Shown here: positions 13,459-16,351 of the stretch, piece after piece
Layout of the letters: the number at the start of each line of letters is the position of its first letter
Position numbering within the stretch: position 1 is the stretch's first letter
NCBI GenBank assembly: GCA_955652655.1
Contig: CATPCK010000301.1
Location: 1-16,351 of the forward strand
DNA from: an uncultured Ktedonobacteraceae bacterium
GTDB taxonomy: Bacteria > Chloroflexota > Ktedonobacteria > Ktedonobacterales > Ktedonobacteraceae
Direction: 5' to 3'
DNA: 16,351 nt
Notes under the pieces: generated by a model
What the model saw: only the letters and a program-made list of their open reading frames with translations
What the model was told of the DNA's origin: nothing
Databases searched by the model: none
Translations under genes and position numbers: made by a program

Positions 13459-14253
13459 ATGTCAAATAGCGACAACCTTACACTTGTGGGAAAGCGAGCG
13501 GTCGTGACCGGTGCGGGACGGGGCATTGGTCGCAGCATAGCCCTGGCACTTGCCGAGGCCGGGGCTGACGTAGCCGTCAGCGCCAGGACAGCCAACGATG
13601 TTGAGGCGCTGGCCGCAGAAATCCGGGCCACCGGTCGACAGGGTGTGGGAGTTACCTGTGATGTGACTGATCCAGAGCAGGTTCAACAAATGATGACGAG
13701 GGCCACCGGGGGATTAGGTGGGATAGATATCCTGGTCAATAACGCCGGTAACGCCGGGAGCCACAAATTCTTGAATCATCCCGATGAACTCTGGCAGCGC
13801 ATGTTGGCGGTCAACCTGAGCAGCGTCTACTACGTAACCAAGGCTTTTGTGCCGGCGCTGATAAACCAGCGCAGTGGTCGCATCATCAATATTGCCTCGA
13901 TTGCCTCTCGTGTCGGCGGTCAGTATATCGCGGCTTATACCGCTGCCAAGCATGGTGCGCTTGGTCTGACACGCGCACTGGCCGTGGAACTTTTGCCTTA
14001 CAATATCACTGTCAATGCCATCTGCCCCGGCTATGTCAACACGCCGATGACCGATGCAAGCGTCAGCAATATTATGGCGCGCACTGGCATGACGGAAGCG
14101 CAGGCGCGAGAAGCTCTGGAAAAGACCAGTCCACAGCGGCGTTTGATCGAGGCAGACGAGGTAGCCGCAATCGCCGTCTTCCTGGCACAGGAGAGCAGTA
14201 GAGGTATTACCGGGCAGGCCATCAACATCGATGGCGGCGGCGTGATGTCTTGA
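13459..14253 (+). CDS. SDR-family NAD(P)-dependent dehydrogenase
   Basis: 264-residue classical short-chain dehydrogenase. The Rossmann motif TGAGRGIG is at 17-24, NNAG at 94-97, and the catalytic set Ser147, Tyr160, Lys164 (YTAAK) is complete; the C-terminus (ITGQAINIDGGG) is also typical. It oxidises or reduces a hydroxyl/keto group. In this cluster the likely substrate is a cyclic or ring-opened beta-hydroxyacyl-CoA, analogous to the 3-hydroxyacyl-CoA dehydrogenase step of the aerobic aminobenzoyl-CoA route, but SDR specificity cannot be read from the sequence. Gly20-Arg21 after the first glycine and the region after strand 2 (SARTANDVE) do not settle NAD versus NADP. The start has GAGAGGA about ten bases upstream. 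It is separated from the preceding gene by 104 bases containing a hairpin. Confidence 0.93.
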   Translation: MSNSDNLTLVGKRAVVTGAGRGIGRSIALALAEAGADVAVSARTANDVEALAAEIRATGRQGVGVTCDVTDPEQVQQMMTRATGGLGGIDILVNNAGNAGSHKFLNHPDELWQRMLAVNLSSVYYVTKAFVPALINQRSGRIINIASIASRVGGQYIAAYTAAKHGALGLTRALAVELLPYNITVNAICPGYVNTPMTDASVSNIMARTGMTEAQAREALEKTSPQRRLIEADEVAAIAVFLAQESSRGITGQAINIDGGGVMS

Positions 14254-14329
14254 GAGAAAATGAAACGCCCGCAAGAGTTGCCAGCGACGGACGGTCCACG
14301 AGCAGCGATAGGTGAGAAAGAGGTCTGCT

Positions 14330-15121
14330 ATGGCTTATGATTTTCTGTACGATGTAAGCGAAGGCGTTGCGACGCTGACCTTCAACCGACCCCAGGTCAT
14401 GAATGCCCTCACCTTCGAGGTATACGCGCAACTTCGCGATCTTTTTGAAACATTGCGTTATGATGAGGAAGTACGCGCTATTGTACTTACCGGCGCGGGA
14501 GATAATTTCTGTTCTGGCGGCGATGTTCACGACATTATCGGCGAGCTACTGAAACGCGACATGAAGGAGCACCTGGAATTTACACGTATGACCGGGGCCG
14601 TGGTACAAAACATGCGCCTGTTGGATAAACCTATCATCGCAGCTCTCAATGGTATGACCGCCGGGGCAGGATCAGTGATTGCATTGGCATCTGACCTGCG
14701 CATTGCCTCAGAGAAAGCACGTTTTGCCTTCCTCTTCACGAGGGTCGGACTGACAGGAGCCGACATGGGGGCAGGTTATTTATTACCACGAGTCGTCGGT
14801 ATGGGACGCGCACTTGAGCTGCTCCTGTTAGGCGATACCATCGACGCCGGCACTGCCGAACGCTATGGGCTGGTGAACCGGGTCGTTCCTCATACAGAAC
14901 TGCTGCCGAAAGCACAGGAGTGGGCAAAGCGATTGGCCCAGGGGCCAACGCTAGCCATTTCTATGACCAAGCAAATGCTGAACCGCGAGCTCAGTATGGA
15001 CCTTGTCTCTGCCATCGAAGCGGAGGCGCAAGCACAGGCGCTGATGCTGATGGGAGAGGACCACCGCCGCTTCTACGAAGCATTCAAAGCGAAGGAAAAG
15101 CCGTCGTTCACTGGAAGATAG
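14330..15121 (+). CDS. Crotonase (enoyl-CoA hydratase/isomerase) family protein without the hydratase glutamates
   Basis: 263-residue crotonase-fold protein acting on CoA thioesters. The oxyanion-hole elements are present (CSGGD at 61-65; NGMTAGAGS at 107-115), and the C-terminal half is full length. The two glutamates of true enoyl-CoA hydratases are replaced: Val116 at the GGGCE position and Arg138 at the PE position. Instead Asp145 (GLTGADMGAGYLLPRVVG) falls where PaaG-type isomerases and 4-chlorobenzoyl-CoA dehalogenase keep their catalytic Asp. From memory, the motif FAFLFTRVGL-x-G-x-DMGA is typical of the family members next to salicylyl- or aminobenzoyl-CoA monooxygenases. It may be an isomerase or ring hydrolase rather than a hydratase. 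I chose ATG 14330 (AAAGAGG six bases upstream) over GTG 14312. Confidence 0.9.
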   Translation: MAYDFLYDVSEGVATLTFNRPQVMNALTFEVYAQLRDLFETLRYDEEVRAIVLTGAGDNFCSGGDVHDIIGELLKRDMKEHLEFTRMTGAVVQNMRLLDKPIIAALNGMTAGAGSVIALASDLRIASEKARFAFLFTRVGLTGADMGAGYLLPRVVGMGRALELLLLGDTIDAGTAERYGLVNRVVPHTELLPKAQEWAKRLAQGPTLAISMTKQMLNRELSMDLVSAIEAEAQAQALMLMGEDHRRFYEAFKAKEKPSFTGR

Positions 15122-15131
15122 GAATTGAGCC

Positions 15132-15542
15132 ATGGCAAAAACTCTCATCAACCCACCGACACTGGCTCGACCCAGCGGATTCAACCACGGCATTCTCGTG
15201 ACTAGTGATCGCCTCCTTTTTTTATCCGGCCAGACAGCCAGCGATGCCGAGGGCCAGATTGTGGCGCCAGGAAATCTGGTTGCGCAGTACGAACAGGTGC
15301 TACGCAACCTGCAGGCGGTAGTCGAGTCCGCGGGCGGCACAATGCAGGATATTGCGAAGATGACGATCTTTGTCAGCAACAGGGACGATTATCACGCTCA
15401 CCTCAAACAGCTGGGCAAAGTTCATCGATCCTTTTTCGGGACCTACTACCCCGCCACGGCGCTGTTTGAGATTTCACGCTTTTTCCAGGACGAGGCGCTG
15501 ATTGAAATCGAGGGACTGGCAGTTATTGGCGCAGACGAGTAA
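15132..15542 (+). CDS. RidA/YjgF-family protein, Arg-less subfamily
   Basis: 136-residue single-domain protein of the RidA (YjgF/YER057c/UK114) fold, normally a trimer with substrate clefts between subunits. Family features include LSGQTASDAEGQIVAPGN (31-48), the QYEQVLRNLQAVVESAGG helix (52-69), the YYPATALFEI strand (105-114) and IEIEGLAVI. The arginine that in archetypal RidA binds the substrate carboxylate and supports imine/enamine deamination is Thr109 here, as in the Arg-lacking Rid subfamilies. The position between the crotonase and acyl-CoA dehydrogenase genes, and a pathway whose expected intermediate is a cyclic enamine-CoA, make an enamine or imine hydrolysis role attractive. The carboxylate is then a thioester and would not need the Arg. 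The start has AGGA overlapping the upstream stop, 10 bases between the genes. Confidence 0.9.
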   Translation: MAKTLINPPTLARPSGFNHGILVTSDRLLFLSGQTASDAEGQIVAPGNLVAQYEQVLRNLQAVVESAGGTMQDIAKMTIFVSNRDDYHAHLKQLGKVHRSFFGTYYPATALFEISRFFQDEALIEIEGLAVIGADE

Positions 15543-15560
15543 TATTACAGGGGCTTACAC

Positions 15561-16351
15561 ATGAACTTTGAGCTAACAGATGAACAAAAACGTATCCAGA
15601 CTATCGCCAGGGAGTTCGCGGAACAAGAGGTAGCCCCTGTGGCGCGGGAGGCAGACGAGAAAGGTGAGTTTCCCCGGCAGCTGGTGAAACGCATGGGCGA
15701 ACTGGGCTTTTTAGCAGGACCGATTGAGCCAGCATACGGTGGGTCCGGTATGGACTATGTTAGCTATGTCTTGCTCTGTGAGGAGTTAGGCAGAGCCGAT
15801 TCTTCTGTGCGTGGTTTCCTGACCGTGCACACCAGCCTGGTATCACTGTGCATTCGCGATTGGGGAAGCGAAGAACAGAAACGCCACTACCTGCCGCGTT
15901 TAGCATCGGGCGAATGGATCGGCTGTTACGCTTTAACTGAGCCGAATGCCGGTTCCGACGCAGCCAGCATGGAGACAACCGCCAGGGAAGAAGGAGACGG
16001 TTACGTGCTGAATGGTGAAAAGATCTGGATAACTAACGGCACAAGCGCCCATGTTGCTATCGTTTTTGCCAGCAGGGATCGCGCGGCACGTCATAAAGGT
16101 GTTTGCGCCTTTCTGCTTGAGACAGATACGCCTGGTTTTCAGCGCGAACCAATGGGCGGCAAGGAACTGGGCCATCGCGCAGCGGAGCATGTCCATATTA
16201 CCTTTGAAGAGTGCCGCGTGCCGAAGAACGCGCTCCTGGGAGCACCAGAGGAAGGATTTAAGGTCGCGATGTCCGCGCTGGATCGCGGCCGATTGGGTGT
16301 TGCCGCGGGAGCGGTTGGTGTAGCACAGGCATGCCTGGATGCCAGTATCGC
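15561..16351 (+). CDS. Acyl-CoA dehydrogenase, cut by the right edge
   Basis: The first 263 residues of a flavoprotein acyl-CoA dehydrogenase (usual length about 380) are visible in an uninterrupted frame. The N-terminal helical domain (MNFELTDEQKRIQ), the FAD/substrate motif CYALTEPNAGSD (122-133), KIWITNG (154-160) and the start of the C-terminal domain (MSALDRGRLGVAAGAVGVAQACLD, about 237-260) are all conserved. The catalytic Glu lies beyond the window. The enzyme introduces an alpha,beta double bond into an acyl-CoA and passes electrons to ETF; here probably a saturated ring- or chain-CoA of the aminobenzoyl-CoA-like pathway. The start has AGGGG seven bases upstream and lies 18 bases after the RidA stop. 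A CoA ligase and thiolase would be expected further downstream if the pathway is complete. Confidence 0.93.
   Translation, partial: MNFELTDEQKRIQTIAREFAEQEVAPVAREADEKGEFPRQLVKRMGELGFLAGPIEPAYGGSGMDYVSYVLLCEELGRADSSVRGFLTVHTSLVSLCIRDWGSEEQKRHYLPRLASGEWIGCYALTEPNAGSDAASMETTAREEGDGYVLNGEKIWITNGTSAHVAIVFASRDRAARHKGVCAFLLETDTPGFQREPMGGKELGHRAAEHVHITFEECRVPKNALLGAPEEGFKVAMSALDRGRLGVAAGAVGVAQACLDASI

Noticed and set aside
14260..14340. 26-codon frame between the SDR and crotonase genes
   Set aside because: No ribosome-binding site of its own, composition not protein-like, and it overlaps the crotonase start; probably chance.

Overview
The window looks like chromosomal DNA of a mid-GC aerobic bacterium. 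Gene content suggests a soil-type Chloroflexota of the Ktedonobacteria kind: a divergent A-type cytochrome oxidase with a caa3-type CtaG, YVTN propellers, an LLM flavin enzyme, and a CoA-dependent aromatic-degradation cluster. The taxonomic call is an inference from gene content and style; there is no rRNA or other marker here. I saw no tRNA, rRNA, CRISPR array or insertion sequence.

Left block (minus strand, about 334-6032): a compact respiratory operon, transcribed right to left. The order is membrane-anchored cupredoxin-like protein, oxidase subunit II (CuA ligands intact), subunit I, subunit III, CtaG-like assembly protein and SCO1/SenC copper chaperone. Gaps run from a 4-base overlap to about 66 bases. 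Subunit I keeps the haem and CuB ligands, the His-Tyr motif and the D-channel glutamate, but has Phe where the K-channel Lys normally sits. The cupredoxin carries a degenerate CuA-like motif. An extended -10 promoter lies near 6302, with a perfect inverted repeat at the expected start site and a leader of about 260 nt. A further minus-strand gene appears to start at position 19 and runs off the left edge.

Middle (6394-8701, plus strand): a small zinc-ribbon protein with a C-terminal membrane helix, then an exported, membrane-anchored YVTN beta-propeller protein. After these come about 500 bases of decayed coding sequence in shifted frames. It looks like remnants of two paralogous general-stress-type proteins and includes a 40-base diverged tandem repeat.

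An amidohydrolase of the Amidohydro_2 family (8702-9580, minus) is followed by a dense regulatory intergenic region (9581-10310). That region holds two consensus -10 boxes, several palindromes, a large inverted repeat in the probable 5' leader of the amidohydrolase, a 10-codon upstream ORF, a 31-residue membrane-like micro-ORF, a strong intrinsic terminator and a promoter for the next operon.

Right block (plus strand, 10311 to the right edge): LLM flavin-dependent oxidoreductase, two-domain flavoprotein of the 2-aminobenzoyl-CoA monooxygenase/reductase type, SDR dehydrogenase, crotonase-family protein, RidA-family protein and acyl-CoA dehydrogenase (cut by the edge). This matches the general plan of the aerobic CoA-thioester route for anthranilate first described in Azoarcus evansii. 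An aryl-CoA is hydroxylated and reduced to a non-aromatic amino-oxo-cyclohexene-carbonyl-CoA, which is then deaminated and broken down by beta-oxidation-like steps. The expected CoA ligase is not in the window. Several members have altered catalytic residues: the monooxygenase/reductase lacks its usual C-terminal end, the crotonase lacks both hydratase glutamates but has an isomerase/dehalogenase-type Asp, and the RidA lacks the deaminase Arg. The true chemistry may therefore differ from the textbook route.
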